From Amorphoplanes friuliensis DSM 7358 (GTDB taxonomy: Bacteria > Actinomycetota > Actinomycetes > Mycobacteriales > Micromonosporaceae), in NCBI RefSeq assembly GCF_000494755.1, contig NC_022657.1:8152001-8216000 (forward strand): a stretch of 64,000 nt of DNA, given 5' to 3'. Of the stretch, positions 11,379 through 20,113 are shown piece by piece (within the stretch, counting starts at the first letter, position 1; every line of letters starts with the position of its first letter). Under the pieces are notes generated by a model. That model did not search any database and was not told the DNA's origin. It saw only the letters and a list, made by a program, of their open reading frames with translations. A program made the position numbers and the translations under genes.

Positions 11379-12004
11379 GCGGGCCTCGGAGCTCCCGGCC
11401 ACAGGGCGTCGACCAGCGCGTACACGGACTCGTCGATGTCGTCGGCGATGCGCTGGAACGTCTGGTCGCCGCGACCCCACGGGTCGTCGAGGTCGTCACC
11501 GGGCAGCGGCTCGTCGTCGCCGCGGTGCGCGTGAGCGGCCGCCACCAGGGCGGTGGCCCGCGCGGCGAAGGACTCCGGACCGGCGCCGACCGGCGGCAGG
11601 GCCGAGAGGTCCAGCTCCCGCAGCAGCCGGCCGAGGTGACCGAGCACAAACGTGCGGGCGTCCGAGCCGGGCACCAGCGCGTGGACGTAATCGCTCTGGT
11701 CGGCGGTCGCGGTGAGGATGAGATCGGCCCCCTCGAGCTGCGCGATCGTCAGCTTGCGGGCCGCGAAGCCGTCGGTGCTGCCGCCGCGCACGGTGATCTG
11801 CCGGGCCGCGGGCGGGTTCATCTCCTCGCCCTCGTGCCAGCCGCCCGTACCGGCGCTGGCGCTGGCGAGCAGCTCGTCGAGCTTCGCCTCGGGGTCGATC
11901 TTGCCCAGGCGCTGCGCGGCGGCGAGCACGAGCAGCCGCTCGGCCATCGGGGACCGGCAGATGTTGCCCATGCACACGTGGAGCACGGTGAACGGCATCG
12001 TCAC
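11375..12004 (-). CDS. Low-molecular-weight protein-tyrosine-phosphatase-like protein
   Basis: The P-loop CX5R is at the N terminus (Cys11 to Arg17, CMGNICRS). A DDPWGRG segment near residue 170 supplies the general-acid aspartate, so the catalytic set looks complete. At 209 residues it is longer than typical LMW-PTPs (about 150-160), with extra sequence in the middle. It sits between two threonylcarbamoyl-AMP synthase genes, with 4-bp ATGA and GTGA overlaps on both sides, so the three are co-translated. The substrate is unknown; Tyr phosphatase or arginine phosphatase activity are both possible for this family. Confidence 0.9.
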   Translation of the reverse strand: MTMPFTVLHVCMGNICRSPMAERLLVLAAAQRLGKIDPEAKLDELLASASAGTGGWHEGEEMNPPAARQITVRGGSTDGFAARKLTIAQLEGADLILTATADQSDYVHALVPGSDARTFVLGHLGRLLRELDLSALPPVGAGPESFAARATALVAAAHAHRGDDEPLPGDDLDDPWGRGDQTFQRIADDIDESVYALVDALWPGAPRPA

Positions 12005-12645
12005 GCTCCCGCGGCCAGGATGTCGGGCACGACGTCACGCAGCTTCTCGAACGGGATCGCCCCGTCACGCAGCACCCGCGGGACGTCCCCGGTGACATCG
12101 ATGATCGTGGACGGCGCCGGGTCGGCGGCCTGTCCCGCCTCGAGGTAGATCCGGACGGCGTACTCGAGCTGGTCGCGGGCCTCCTCGGCGGTGCCGGGCG
12201 AGGGCTGACCGATCTTGTTGGCCGTGGTCACCGCCATCGGGCCGACCTCCCGCAGCACCTCCAGCGCCACCGGGTGCAGCGGCATCCGCACCGCGACGAC
12301 CCCGCCGGTGTCGCCCAGGTCCCACTGCAGGCTGGGTGAGTGCTCGACCAGGATCGTCAGGGCACCCGGCCAGAACGCGTCGGCCAGCTCCCGGGCGGCC
12401 TTGGGCAGCGAGTAGACCAGGCCGTCCAGGGTGTGGCGCGAGCCGACCAGCACCGGTGGCGGCACCCGGCGGTCCGCGCCGCGAGCGTTCTGCAGGGAGT
12501 TGACGGCGTGCGGGGTGAACGCGTCCGCGCCGACGCCGTAGACGGTGTCGGTGGGCAGGACGACGAGCTCACCGCTCTTGACCGCCTCGACGGCCGCGGC
12601 GATGCCGCGATCGCGTTCGGCCACGGCGCGGCAGTCATAGAGCAT
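12001..12645 (-). CDS. YrdC/Sua5-family protein, ancestral copy with altered active-site motifs
   Basis: A single YrdC domain of 214 residues, of the short type found next to prmC in mycobacteria and streptomycetes. TDTVYGVGAD and SLQWDLGDTGG are conserved. Two substrate-binding motifs differ from the usual pattern: the expected KGR is ARGA (Arg55, Ala57), and the SSAN motif is TTAN followed by KIG. Activity may be reduced or changed. The start is taken at the ATG at 12645. It lies 37 bp after prmC and overlaps the phosphatase gene by 4 bp. It could still work in tRNA t6A synthesis or in a regulatory role. Confidence 0.88.
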   Translation of the reverse strand: MLYDCRAVAERDRGIAAAVEAVKSGELVVLPTDTVYGVGADAFTPHAVNSLQNARGADRRVPPPVLVGSRHTLDGLVYSLPKAARELADAFWPGALTILVEHSPSLQWDLGDTGGVVAVRMPLHPVALEVLREVGPMAVTTANKIGQPSPGTAEEARDQLEYAVRIYLEAGQAADPAPSTIIDVTGDVPRVLRDGAIPFEKLRDVVPDILAAGA

Positions 12646-12682
12646 CACGAGATGCAGTCTGCCATGGCCCGGGTGACCTGCC

Positions 12683-13558
12683 CTACACGCGGCGGGCCGT
12701 CGCAAAACGTGGACGGTCCGAGAAGTCCCGATGGGCCGTCACGTCGATGAAGCGGCCGTCCGAGCGCAGCAGGTCCGGCACCGCCGACGCGTGCACGTCG
12801 TCGTGCTCGATCCCGACCACGCCGCCCGGCCGCAACAGGGCCGCCGCCAGGGCGATGACCGGCCGGATCACGACCAGGCCGTCGGCGCCGCCGAAGACGG
12901 CCTCCGCCGGGTCGTGCTCGGCGACCTCCGCGGGCACGACGGTCCCGTCCGGCACGTACGGCGGGTTGCAGAGCAGCACGTCGACCTCACCCCGGCACTC
13001 CGCGAGCAGCCCGAGGTCGGTGACGTCCCCCTGGACGACCTGCACCGCCGGGAAATCCGCCGCGTTCCGGCGCAGGTAGGCCAGGGCCGCGGCCGAACGC
13101 TCGACGGCGAGGACCCGCGCCGGCTCGGCCTCGTCAGCCACCGAGAGCGCGATCGCACCCGTACCGCTGCACAGGTCGACCACGGTCGCGCCGGGCACGG
13201 TGTGCTCGATCCCCCAGCCGGCCAGCAGCTCGGTCTCGGGCCGCGGCACAAAAACACCGTCGCCGACCGCGAGCTCCAGATGCCGGAACGCGGCCGTGCC
13301 CAGCAGGTGCTGCAACGGGATCCGCCGGGCCCGTTCGGCGACGAGTTCGTCGAATCGACGCAGCTCAGTGCCGCGCAGAGTGTCGATGAGCAGCAGGCGC
13401 CCGCGACCGACGCCGAGAGCGTGCGCGGCGAGCAACTCGGCATCGACACGCGGTGATGCGACACCCGCCTCGGCCAGCCGTGCGGTGGCCCGGGCCAGCA
13501 CAGGCGCCAACCGCGTCCGTTCCGTCCCCTCCGAGGGGTGTTCGTGCGTCGGCGTCAC
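12683..13558 (-). CDS. prmC: Peptide chain release factor glutamine methyltransferase
   Basis: This SAM-dependent enzyme methylates the Gln of the GGQ motif of RF1/RF2. It has an N-terminal helical domain (about 1-90), the SAM site (VVDLCSGTGAIALS, about 127-140) and the catalytic NPPY at 198-201. The GTG at 13558 gives 291 residues, close to the family norm; an ATG at 13609 is an alternative. No strong ribosome binding site is seen. Its substrate gene prfA lies 3 kb upstream, separated by two inserted plus-strand genes. Confidence 0.93.
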   Translation of the reverse strand: MTPTHEHPSEGTERTRLAPVLARATARLAEAGVASPRVDAELLAAHALGVGRGRLLLIDTLRGTELRRFDELVAERARRIPLQHLLGTAAFRHLELAVGDGVFVPRPETELLAGWGIEHTVPGATVVDLCSGTGAIALSVADEAEPARVLAVERSAAALAYLRRNAADFPAVQVVQGDVTDLGLLAECRGEVDVLLCNPPYVPDGTVVPAEVAEHDPAEAVFGGADGLVVIRPVIALAAALLRPGGVVGIEHDDVHASAVPDLLRSDGRFIDVTAHRDFSDRPRFATARRV

Positions 13559-13656
13559 GGCATAATCATGGAACGTCGTCTCTCGACGGTGACCGGCCGG
13601 GTCACCCATCGATGAACGGCGTCGGCAGGAGGGGCCTGGATGGCCGTGGCGGCACC

Positions 13657-15162
13657 ATGACGTGGCTGGATCAGCTCCCGGACTCCGTCGACGAGCTGCG
13701 TGACGCCGGCAATTTCCAGCAGGTCGGCCGGTCCGCCGAGGCGCTCGCGATCCTCGACAAGGTGCTCGCCACCACCGCCGACCCGCTGACCCGGGCGTAC
13801 GCACTGGTCCAGCGGTTCGGTGCGCTCATCAACCTGGGCCGGGCCGCCGAGTTCGCGACCGCGATGACGCTGGCCAGCAACGCCGTCCGGGAGACCTCCG
13901 ACCCGTACCTGCGCGGTCAGATGCACGCGTTCGCCGCCCTCGGCGCCCATCTGCAGAGTGCCCTCGACCGCGGTGTCACGCACCTCGTGCAGGCGTCCCG
14001 TGCGCTGGCGGCGGTGCCGGACGGTGACTCCGAGACCGCCTGGGGCTGGCACGACCTCGCCATGGCGTACAGCTATCTCGGTTTTCACGGCCATGCGCTG
14101 ACGGCGATCGAGCAGGCCCGGCAGGTCGGTGCGGCCGCGGGCATGGCGAGCGAGGTCTTCGCCGCACCGGGCATCCGCCTGCGCAACGCCGTGTCGCTGG
14201 ACCACCAGGGTGACACCGACGGCTGTCTGCGGGTGCTGCGCGACATCGACGCCGAGCTGACCCGCTATGTCGCCAGCGGCGCCGACGTGCGGCTGCGGCC
14301 GAGCAGCCGGCCCGTCTACGGCTATGCCCTGGCCCGCCGGGCCGCCCTGGGCGAGTCGACGGAGGCCGACGTGGCCGGGCTGCTGACCGGTGGTGGTGAC
14401 AGCGTCCGCTCCCGCGATCTGCGGCACCTCGGCACGGTCTGCCTGGACATCGCCGCCGACCGCCCCGCCGACGCCCTGCGCCGGCTCGACGCCGTCCCGG
14501 TCTCCCCCGAGATCCTCGGGCCCGCCGAGCCGGCCCGCCTGCGCAGCATCTGTTACGCCTCGGCGGGCAACCACGAGGCGGCGCACACCGCCGACCGGCA
14601 CGCGTTCCGGCTGGCCGCCCAGCGCATCGACCGGCTCCGCGACGGTTACCTCGACGGTGTCGCCGCCCGGCTGGACGCCCAGGAGACGCAGCGCGACGTC
14701 GGCCGCTACGGCGACGAGACCCTCACCGACCCGCTCACCGGCCTGCCCAACCGCCGGCAGCTCGAGCGGTACGTCGCGGCGATGCTGGCCCGCGGCGAAC
14801 GTGCGGCGATCGGCGTCTGCGACCTGATCGGCTTCACCGCGGTCAACGCACGGCACGGCCGGCACTGCGGTGACCTGGTGCTCCAGCGCATCGCCGGTGT
14901 GCTCAACAGGGTCATGCGCCGCGGCGACTTCGTGGCCCGTTTTGCCGGTGACGAGTTCGTGGTGGTGCTGCCGGGCGCGGGCCCGACCCAGGCGGCCGAG
15001 GTCTCCCGGCGGATCAGCGCGGCGGCCGCCGGTGAGAACTGGCAGGTGCTCGTCCCCGGCACCCCGATCGGCCTGGCCGCGGGCTGGTCCGAGGTCGGCA
15101 CCAACGGCCGCAGTCTCAGCGCCGCCCTGGCCGCCGCAGCCTCCAACCGCACCCCCGCCTGA
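13657..15162 (+). CDS. GGDEF diguanylate cyclase with TPR-like sensor region
   Basis: Residues 1 to about 340 are alpha-helical and Ala/Arg/Asp-rich with a TPR-like repeat pattern. No transmembrane segment is seen, so it is probably a cytosolic sensor. A GGDEF domain follows from about 350. It contains TDPLTGLPNRR, a metal-site Asp in the CDLIGF strand, and the signature AGDEF in FAGDEFVVVLPG, a conservative change of GGDEF that is often still active. I see no RxxD inhibitory site. The start is uncertain: AGGAGG lies 25 bp before the chosen ATG, and an in-frame ATG at 13612 is an alternative. It is an insertion between prmC and prfA relative to other actinobacteria. Confidence 0.85.
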   Translation: MTWLDQLPDSVDELRDAGNFQQVGRSAEALAILDKVLATTADPLTRAYALVQRFGALINLGRAAEFATAMTLASNAVRETSDPYLRGQMHAFAALGAHLQSALDRGVTHLVQASRALAAVPDGDSETAWGWHDLAMAYSYLGFHGHALTAIEQARQVGAAAGMASEVFAAPGIRLRNAVSLDHQGDTDGCLRVLRDIDAELTRYVASGADVRLRPSSRPVYGYALARRAALGESTEADVAGLLTGGGDSVRSRDLRHLGTVCLDIAADRPADALRRLDAVPVSPEILGPAEPARLRSICYASAGNHEAAHTADRHAFRLAAQRIDRLRDGYLDGVAARLDAQETQRDVGRYGDETLTDPLTGLPNRRQLERYVAAMLARGERAAIGVCDLIGFTAVNARHGRHCGDLVLQRIAGVLNRVMRRGDFVARFAGDEFVVVLPGAGPTQAAEVSRRISAAAAGENWQVLVPGTPIGLAAGWSEVGTNGRSLSAALAAAASNRTPA

Positions 15163-15191
15163 CCAGCGTTGGAAACCCCTAGGCTCGCGGT

Positions 15192-16541
15192 ATGACCGTC
15201 ATCGAGCTGGGGCTCGTGACGGATGGCGGGGATCAGCCGCTGTCCGATCACGAGCGGCGCCCGCTCGGCCGGCGTGACGTCCGGCGGGCCCTCGTCGCGG
15301 TCGTCGCCCTCTTCAGCGTCCTGACGGTCACCGGCTCGGCGCGGCCCGATCCGAAAGGACTCCCGCAGCTCTGGAGCATCCCGTACACCGAGGGCGCCGA
15401 CACGTTCATGCTGGACGCCGGCAACGTCTACGTGCTGTCGCAGCCGGACGGGAGCCGCATCACGGCGTACGACTCCCGGACCGGCGCCCGGCGGTGGTCG
15501 ACGCAGGGTGTCACGGACACGACGTGGATGGGCTGGGCCCGATCCGGGGTGCTGCTGATGCCGGCCGGGTTCACGACCACGCGGTACCAGGACGTGGACG
15601 GCTCCGAGGTGTCGCGCGAGTTCAGCCGGGAGACCGTGGCCCTGGACACCGCCACCGGGCGGGTCCTCTGGCGCCGCACCGGCGAGTTCTCGGTGGCGGT
15701 GAGCGGCCGTGCCCTGCTGACCGAGTGGAACGCGGAGGGCAGCAAGGCCCGCACGTTCCAGGTGGTCCGGGTCAGCGACGGCGCCACCGTCTGGTCACGC
15801 CCGGCGGCGGGCCTGGAGACCTGGGCGACCGACTGGATGAACCACGACAGCTCCGACCGGCTGGTCGCGGCGGCGCCCGACGGCCGCATCGAGGTGTTCG
15901 ACCTGTCCGACGGCCGGCTGGTCGCCGGCGGCACCGTCCCGTGGGTCCGGCAGTCCACCGCCGACAACGAGTTCACGTCGCTGAGCATCGACGGCCATCG
16001 CCTCTACATCGATCGCAGCATGCGGGAGCGGACCGCGGTCACGGCGTACGACACCGAGACGCTGGGCAGGCTGTGGGAGGTCGAACGCCCGTCGTCCGGT
16101 GGTGTCTACGGCTGCGGGCCGGTGCTCTGCGTCAACGGCCCGGACGACACCGCCGGGTACGACCGCGACACCGGGGAGGTGCGGTGGCGGCTCGCCGGGG
16201 CGGCCAACGGCTTCCCGATGCCCGGCGGGCGGGTGCTGCTCGACGACGACGAGACCGGGGCACGCCACCACCTCGTCGACGGTGCGACGGGCAAGCGGCT
16301 GGCCGACCTCGGCGCGGCCGTCCCCGTGTGGAACGCCACCGCGACCGACCTGCCCTACCTGCTGCGTCGCACCAAGGAGCCACCCGGGCTGATGTCGATC
16401 AGCCGGATCGACGAGAACACCGGTGAGGAACTGCTGCGCGGCACGCTCCCGCAGGTCCTCGATTACGGCTGTCAGAGCGAGGACGACCTGCTCGTGTGCG
16501 CGACCCCGGACAGCCGCCTGGTCGTCACGGACGTCGGCTGA
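15192..16541 (+). CDS. Membrane-anchored PQQ-like beta-propeller protein
   Basis: A 449-residue protein with a short cytoplasmic N terminus, one transmembrane helix at about residues 34-52, and a large extracytoplasmic domain. That domain is made of repeated blades with patterns such as ITAYDSRTGARRWST and VALDTATGRVLWRRTG. This is the PQQ-like/quinoprotein propeller repeat, usually a scaffold or binding module in actinobacterial cell-envelope proteins. No catalytic residues can be assigned. It lies 29 bp after the GGDEF gene and probably shares its transcript. Its 3-prime end overlaps convergent prfA by 17 bp. Confidence 0.8.
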   Translation: MTVIELGLVTDGGDQPLSDHERRPLGRRDVRRALVAVVALFSVLTVTGSARPDPKGLPQLWSIPYTEGADTFMLDAGNVYVLSQPDGSRITAYDSRTGARRWSTQGVTDTTWMGWARSGVLLMPAGFTTTRYQDVDGSEVSREFSRETVALDTATGRVLWRRTGEFSVAVSGRALLTEWNAEGSKARTFQVVRVSDGATVWSRPAAGLETWATDWMNHDSSDRLVAAAPDGRIEVFDLSDGRLVAGGTVPWVRQSTADNEFTSLSIDGHRLYIDRSMRERTAVTAYDTETLGRLWEVERPSSGGVYGCGPVLCVNGPDDTAGYDRDTGEVRWRLAGAANGFPMPGGRVLLDDDETGARHHLVDGATGKRLADLGAAVPVWNATATDLPYLLRRTKEPPGLMSISRIDENTGEELLRGTLPQVLDYGCQSEDDLLVCATPDSRLVVTDVG

Positions 16542-17616
16542 TCTCGGTCCCACCGGCCAGGCGGGCCGCCCGGTCGGCCTCCCCGAGCGCGTCCAGCACC
16601 GCGTCGAGCTCGCCGCCGAGCACCAGGTCCAGGTTGTACGCGGTGTAGCCGATCCGGTGGTCGCTGATGCGGTTCTGCGGGAAGTTGTAGGTGCGGATGC
16701 GCTCGGAGCGGTCCACCGTGCGCACCTGGAGCTTGCGGGCGTCGGAGGCGGCCGCGTCGGCCTGCTCCTGCGCCAGGGCGAGCAGCCGCGACCGCAGGAT
16801 GCGCATGGCCGACTCCCGGTTCTGGAGCTGGCTCTTCTCGTTCTGGCAGCTCACGACCGTACCGGTGGGCAGGTGGGTGATGCGGACGGCCGAGTCCGTG
16901 GTGTTGACGGACTGACCGCCGGGGCCCGACGAGCGGAAGACGTCGACCCGGATGTCGCCCGGCTCGATGTGCACGTCGACGTCCTCGGCCTCGGGCAGCA
17001 CCAGGACACCGGCGGCGCTGGTGTGGATCCGGCCCTGGGACTCGGTGACCGGCACCCGCTGGACCCGGTGCACACCGCCCTCCCACTTCAGGCGGGACCA
17101 CACCCCGTGACCACCCTCGGGTACGCCCTTGGTCTTCACGGCCACGGACACGTCCTTGACGCCGCCGAGGTCGGAGTCCTGGGAGTCGATGATCTCGACG
17201 ATCCAGCCGTGCTTCTCGGCGTACCGGGTGTACATCCGCAGCAGGTCGCCCGCGAACAGCGCCGACTCCTGGCCGCCCTCGCCGGCCTTGATCTCGACGA
17301 TCACGTCCTTGGCGTCGTGCGGGTCCCGCGGGATCAGCATCTCGCCGAGCTTTTCCTCCAGGGGCTGGAGGGCGGCGGCGACCGCCTCGACCTCGCCGGC
17401 GAAGGACGGGTCCTCCGCGGCGAGTTCCTTGGCCGCGGCCAGGTCGGCGCGGGCCGCCTCGAGCTCGACGTTGGCGGTGTAGAGCGGCGCCAGTTCCGCA
17501 AAACGGCGGCCGACACGGCGAACCAGGGCCTGGTCGGAGTGGATGGAGGGATCCTCCATCTGCTTCTCGAGGTCCGCGTACTCCGCGAGCAGCATGCTCA
17601 ACCGGTCGGTGCTCAT
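16525..17616 (-). CDS. prfA: Peptide chain release factor 1
   Basis: This factor recognises UAA and UAG stop codons and triggers peptide release. The peptidyl-transferase motif GGQ is at residues 233-235. The codon-recognition tripeptide is PVT (189-191), the PxT form of RF1. At 363 residues it is full length. The start at 17616 has AAAGGCGG about 5 bp upstream. It follows rpmE on the minus strand and is the substrate of PrmC. Confidence 0.97.
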   Translation of the reverse strand: MSTDRLSMLLAEYADLEKQMEDPSIHSDQALVRRVGRRFAELAPLYTANVELEAARADLAAAKELAAEDPSFAGEVEAVAAALQPLEEKLGEMLIPRDPHDAKDVIVEIKAGEGGQESALFAGDLLRMYTRYAEKHGWIVEIIDSQDSDLGGVKDVSVAVKTKGVPEGGHGVWSRLKWEGGVHRVQRVPVTESQGRIHTSAAGVLVLPEAEDVDVHIEPGDIRVDVFRSSGPGGQSVNTTDSAVRITHLPTGTVVSCQNEKSQLQNRESAMRILRSRLLALAQEQADAAASDARKLQVRTVDRSERIRTYNFPQNRISDHRIGYTAYNLDLVLGGELDAVLDALGEADRAARLAGGTEISRRP

Positions 17617-17656
17617 GAATTGCCGCCTTTGCTGGTCGTTGCGCCGAGACACACGA

Positions 17657-17693
17657 ACGGCGCCCGACCCCGGAATCCCGGGGTGGGCGCCGT
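17657..17693 (-). terminator. Hairpin between rpmE and prfA
   Basis: A GC-rich inverted repeat (57-65 with 85-93, then 67-73 with 78-84, one bulged G at 66) makes a stem of about 16 bp. It begins 9 bp after the rpmE stop on the minus strand. No T-run follows, as is usual in high-GC actinobacteria. It would end or attenuate the rpmE transcript before prfA. Confidence 0.7.
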
Positions 17694-17701
17694 CGAGGCA
17701 G

Positions 17702-17926
17702 CTACTTCTTCTTGGCCGCGTTGACCTTGGCGTACTTGGCCTGGAACTTGGCGACCCGGCCCGCGGTGTCCAGCACACGCTGCTTGCCCGTGTAGAACGG
17801 GTGGCAGGCTGCGCAGGTCTCGACGCGGATCTCGCCGCCCTTGGCGGTCGAACGGGTCGTGAACGTGCTACCGCAGGAGCAGATGACCTCGGTCGAGGTG
17901 TACTCCGGGTGGATACCGCTCTTCAT
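17702..17926 (-). CDS. rpmE: 50S ribosomal protein L31, zinc-binding type
   Basis: A 74-residue ribosomal protein with all four zinc ligands: Cys16 and Cys18 (CxC), Cys38 and Cys41 (CxxC). This is the zinc-requiring C+ form. Its N terminus (MKSGIHPEY) and lysine-rich C terminus are typical. It sits between rho and prfA as in other actinobacteria, although 4 kb of other genes now separate it from rho. I see no obvious Zur box in the 219 bp upstream. Confidence 0.97.
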   Translation of the reverse strand: MKSGIHPEYTSTEVICSCGSTFTTRSTAKGGEIRVETCAACHPFYTGKQRVLDTAGRVAKFQAKYAKVNAAKKK

Positions 17927-18145
17927 GGTTTCTCGGTCCCTCTCGATGATGTGGTCGCCGGGTCGCCGTCAGCACCGAACCGCCCCGCTAGGGCGGACGA
18001 CTCGAGCGTGAACCGGAACCTTTGCTGGCCGATGGACCAGTCTGCCATGTCACATGCCCTGATCAGAAATCAGGAGGCGTTCCTGTGTCCTTGGTCGATA
18101 ACGTGAGCAGCCCTCAGCGCATTCCCGTACGGAAGGAAAGGTGTC

Positions 18146-19213
18146 ATGACGCTGCTCGCGGACGTCCTCGACCCGGTCGAACTGGCCACGGCGGTCGAAA
18201 TCGGTCACGTCCGGATCCAGCGTCACCCCAGCCGGCCCTACGTGATCTACAACTACACCGAGGCCTGCCAGTACGCCGCGGCGTGGACGCCGGTCACCCT
18301 GGCCTGCCGCGGCCTGATCGCCGACGGTGACACCGTGCTCGCGCGGCCCTTCCCGAAGTTCTTCAACCACACGGAGAGCCACGCGCCGGAGCTGATCGCG
18401 GACGCGGCGGTCACGGTGACCGACAAGGCCGACGGTTCGCTCGGGATCATCTACCGCGACGGCGCCGACCTGGCCGTCGCCACCCGCGGCTCGTTCGCGT
18501 CGGACCAGGCCCGGCACGCGACCGAGATCCTGCGCACCCGGTACGCGGACTTCGAGCCGCCGGCCGGGCTGACCGTGCTGGTCGAGATCGTGTACCCGGA
18601 GAACCGCATCGTGCTCGACTACGGCGGCCTGGACGACCTGATCCTGCTCGGCGCGGTCGAGATCGCCTCCGGCCGCACGCTCGGACCGGCGGCGGTGCCG
18701 CAGTGGCCGGGACCGGTCGTCGACTCGTTCGCCTACGCGACGCTGGCCGAGGCGCTCGCCGCCCCGCCCCGCGACGGTCGTGAGGGGCTCGTCGTTCACT
18801 TCACGGGCACCGACGAGCGCGTGAAGATCAAGTACGCCGAGTACGTGCGGCTGCACCGGCTGGTGACGGGGCTCTCCGCCCGTACCGTCTGGGAAGTGCT
18901 CGTCGCGGGCGGCGACCTGGACGCGCTGACGGAACCCCTGCCGGACGAGTTCCACGCGTGGGTCACCGGTGTCGCCACCGAGCTGACCGACGAGGTGGAA
19001 GCGCTGGCGAAGGCCGTCGAGGCGGAGTTCACGACGATCGTGGCCGGGCTGCCGGACGGCTGGGGCCGGCGCGAGTTCGCGGGTCAGGCCGTGCGGAGCG
19101 AGCACCGCGGGGCGCTCTTCCTGCGGCTCGACGGCAAGGACTACCGTCCCGGCCTGTGGCAGCTCGTGCGGCCGGCCGGCGATCTGACGCCCCAGGGCAC
19201 CGGAGGTGAGTGA
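18146..19213 (+). CDS. Rnl1-like ATP-dependent RNA ligase
   Basis: This predicted enzyme seals 3-OH/5-phosphate RNA ends through a ligase-adenylate. Nucleotidyltransferase motifs are in order: motif I KADG with the predicted adenylated lysine Lys94, motif III near Glu147 (LVEIVYPENRIV), motif IV EGLVV at 213-217 and motif V with Lys227 and Lys229 (VKIKYAEYVRLHR). RPFPKFFNHTE upstream of motif I is typical of T4 Rnl1-like proteins, and about 115 residues follow motif V as a C-terminal domain. Total length is 355. The start has GGAAAGG close upstream. It is the first gene of a three-gene unit with a T4-like Pnkp and a second ligase, which points to RNA, probably tRNA, repair. Confidence 0.9.
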   Translation: MTLLADVLDPVELATAVEIGHVRIQRHPSRPYVIYNYTEACQYAAAWTPVTLACRGLIADGDTVLARPFPKFFNHTESHAPELIADAAVTVTDKADGSLGIIYRDGADLAVATRGSFASDQARHATEILRTRYADFEPPAGLTVLVEIVYPENRIVLDYGGLDDLILLGAVEIASGRTLGPAAVPQWPGPVVDSFAYATLAEALAAPPRDGREGLVVHFTGTDERVKIKYAEYVRLHRLVTGLSARTVWEVLVAGGDLDALTEPLPDEFHAWVTGVATELTDEVEALAKAVEAEFTTIVAGLPDGWGRREFAGQAVRSEHRGALFLRLDGKDYRPGLWQLVRPAGDLTPQGTGGE

Positions 19214-19216
19214 GGA

Positions 19217-20113
19217 ATGACCAGACTGCTGATCACGCGAGGCCTGCCCGCCTCCGGCAAGACCACGTTCGCGCGCAAGCTCCAGCCGGGTGTCGTCCGG
19301 GTCAACCGTGACGACCTGCGGCTGATGCTGCACGGGCAGCGGCTCTTCACGCAGTGGGCGGAGGGGCAGGTGACGCGCGCCCAGCGGGCCGCGGTGGAGG
19401 CGTTGCTGCGGGCGCACGCCGACGTCATCGTCGACGATACCAACCTGCGGGCCAAGACCGTCCGTGAGTGGGCCGAGATGGCGGCGCGGTTCCGGGCGTC
19501 GTTCGAGGTGCACGACTTCACCGACGTGCCGCTGGAGGAGTGCCTGCGCCGCGATGCCGGGCGCGACGGTGACGAGCGGGTCGGCGAGGAGGGCATCCGG
19601 CGGATGCACGAGCGTTACCTCGCGGGCAAGAACACCCCACTGCCCATCCCGTACGTGGAGACGGGCGGTCCTGGTGTCGTCTACGACCCCGATCCGGAGT
19701 TGCCGCCGGTGGTCCTCGTGGACATCGACGGCACGGTCGCGCTGATGAACGGCCGAAGCCCGTACGACTGGGGTCGTGTCGGTGAGGACGCGCCGAACCC
19801 GGCGGTGATCGCGGCGGTCCGGGCGATGCACGCGGCCGGGCACGCGATCGTCTTCTGCTCGGGGCGCGACGCCGTGTGCCGGGCCGAGACCGAGGCCTGG
19901 CTGGACCTTTACGTCGATGTGCCGTACGAAGGACTCTTCATGCGGCCCGAGGGCGACTCCCGCAAGGATGCGATCGTGAAGCGGGAGATCTTCGACCGGG
20001 AGATCCGTGACCGCTGGCGGGTCATCGGTGTCTTCGACGACCGCATGCAGGTCGTGCAGATGTGGCGCGCGCTGGGACTGACGGTGTTCCAGGTGGCAGA
20101 GGGAGACTTCTGA
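19217..20113 (+). CDS. T4 Pnkp-type polynucleotide kinase/3-prime phosphatase
   Basis: A bifunctional end-healing enzyme of 298 residues with the same domain order and nearly the same length as phage T4 Pnkp. The N-terminal kinase has its P-loop at residues 9-16 (GLPASGKT, Lys15) and NRDDLR at 30-35. The C-terminal HAD phosphatase has DIDGT with Asp169 and Asp171, then MNGRSPYDW, FCSGRD, RKDAIVKREIF and a DDRMQVVQMWR block ending in QVAEGDF, all matching T4 Pnkp closely. It would phosphorylate 5-OH ends and remove 3-phosphates or 2,3-cyclic phosphates before ligation. It starts 3 bp after the ligase gene, whose last codons contain its GGAGG. Confidence 0.93.
   Translation: MTRLLITRGLPASGKTTFARKLQPGVVRVNRDDLRLMLHGQRLFTQWAEGQVTRAQRAAVEALLRAHADVIVDDTNLRAKTVREWAEMAARFRASFEVHDFTDVPLEECLRRDAGRDGDERVGEEGIRRMHERYLAGKNTPLPIPYVETGGPGVVYDPDPELPPVVLVDIDGTVALMNGRSPYDWGRVGEDAPNPAVIAAVRAMHAAGHAIVFCSGRDAVCRAETEAWLDLYVDVPYEGLFMRPEGDSRKDAIVKREIFDREIRDRWRVIGVFDDRMQVVQMWRALGLTVFQVAEGDF

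Noticed and set aside
17927..18145. Zur box upstream of rpmE
   Set aside because: The L31 gene encodes the zinc-containing form and I could not find a convincing palindrome of the Zur type.
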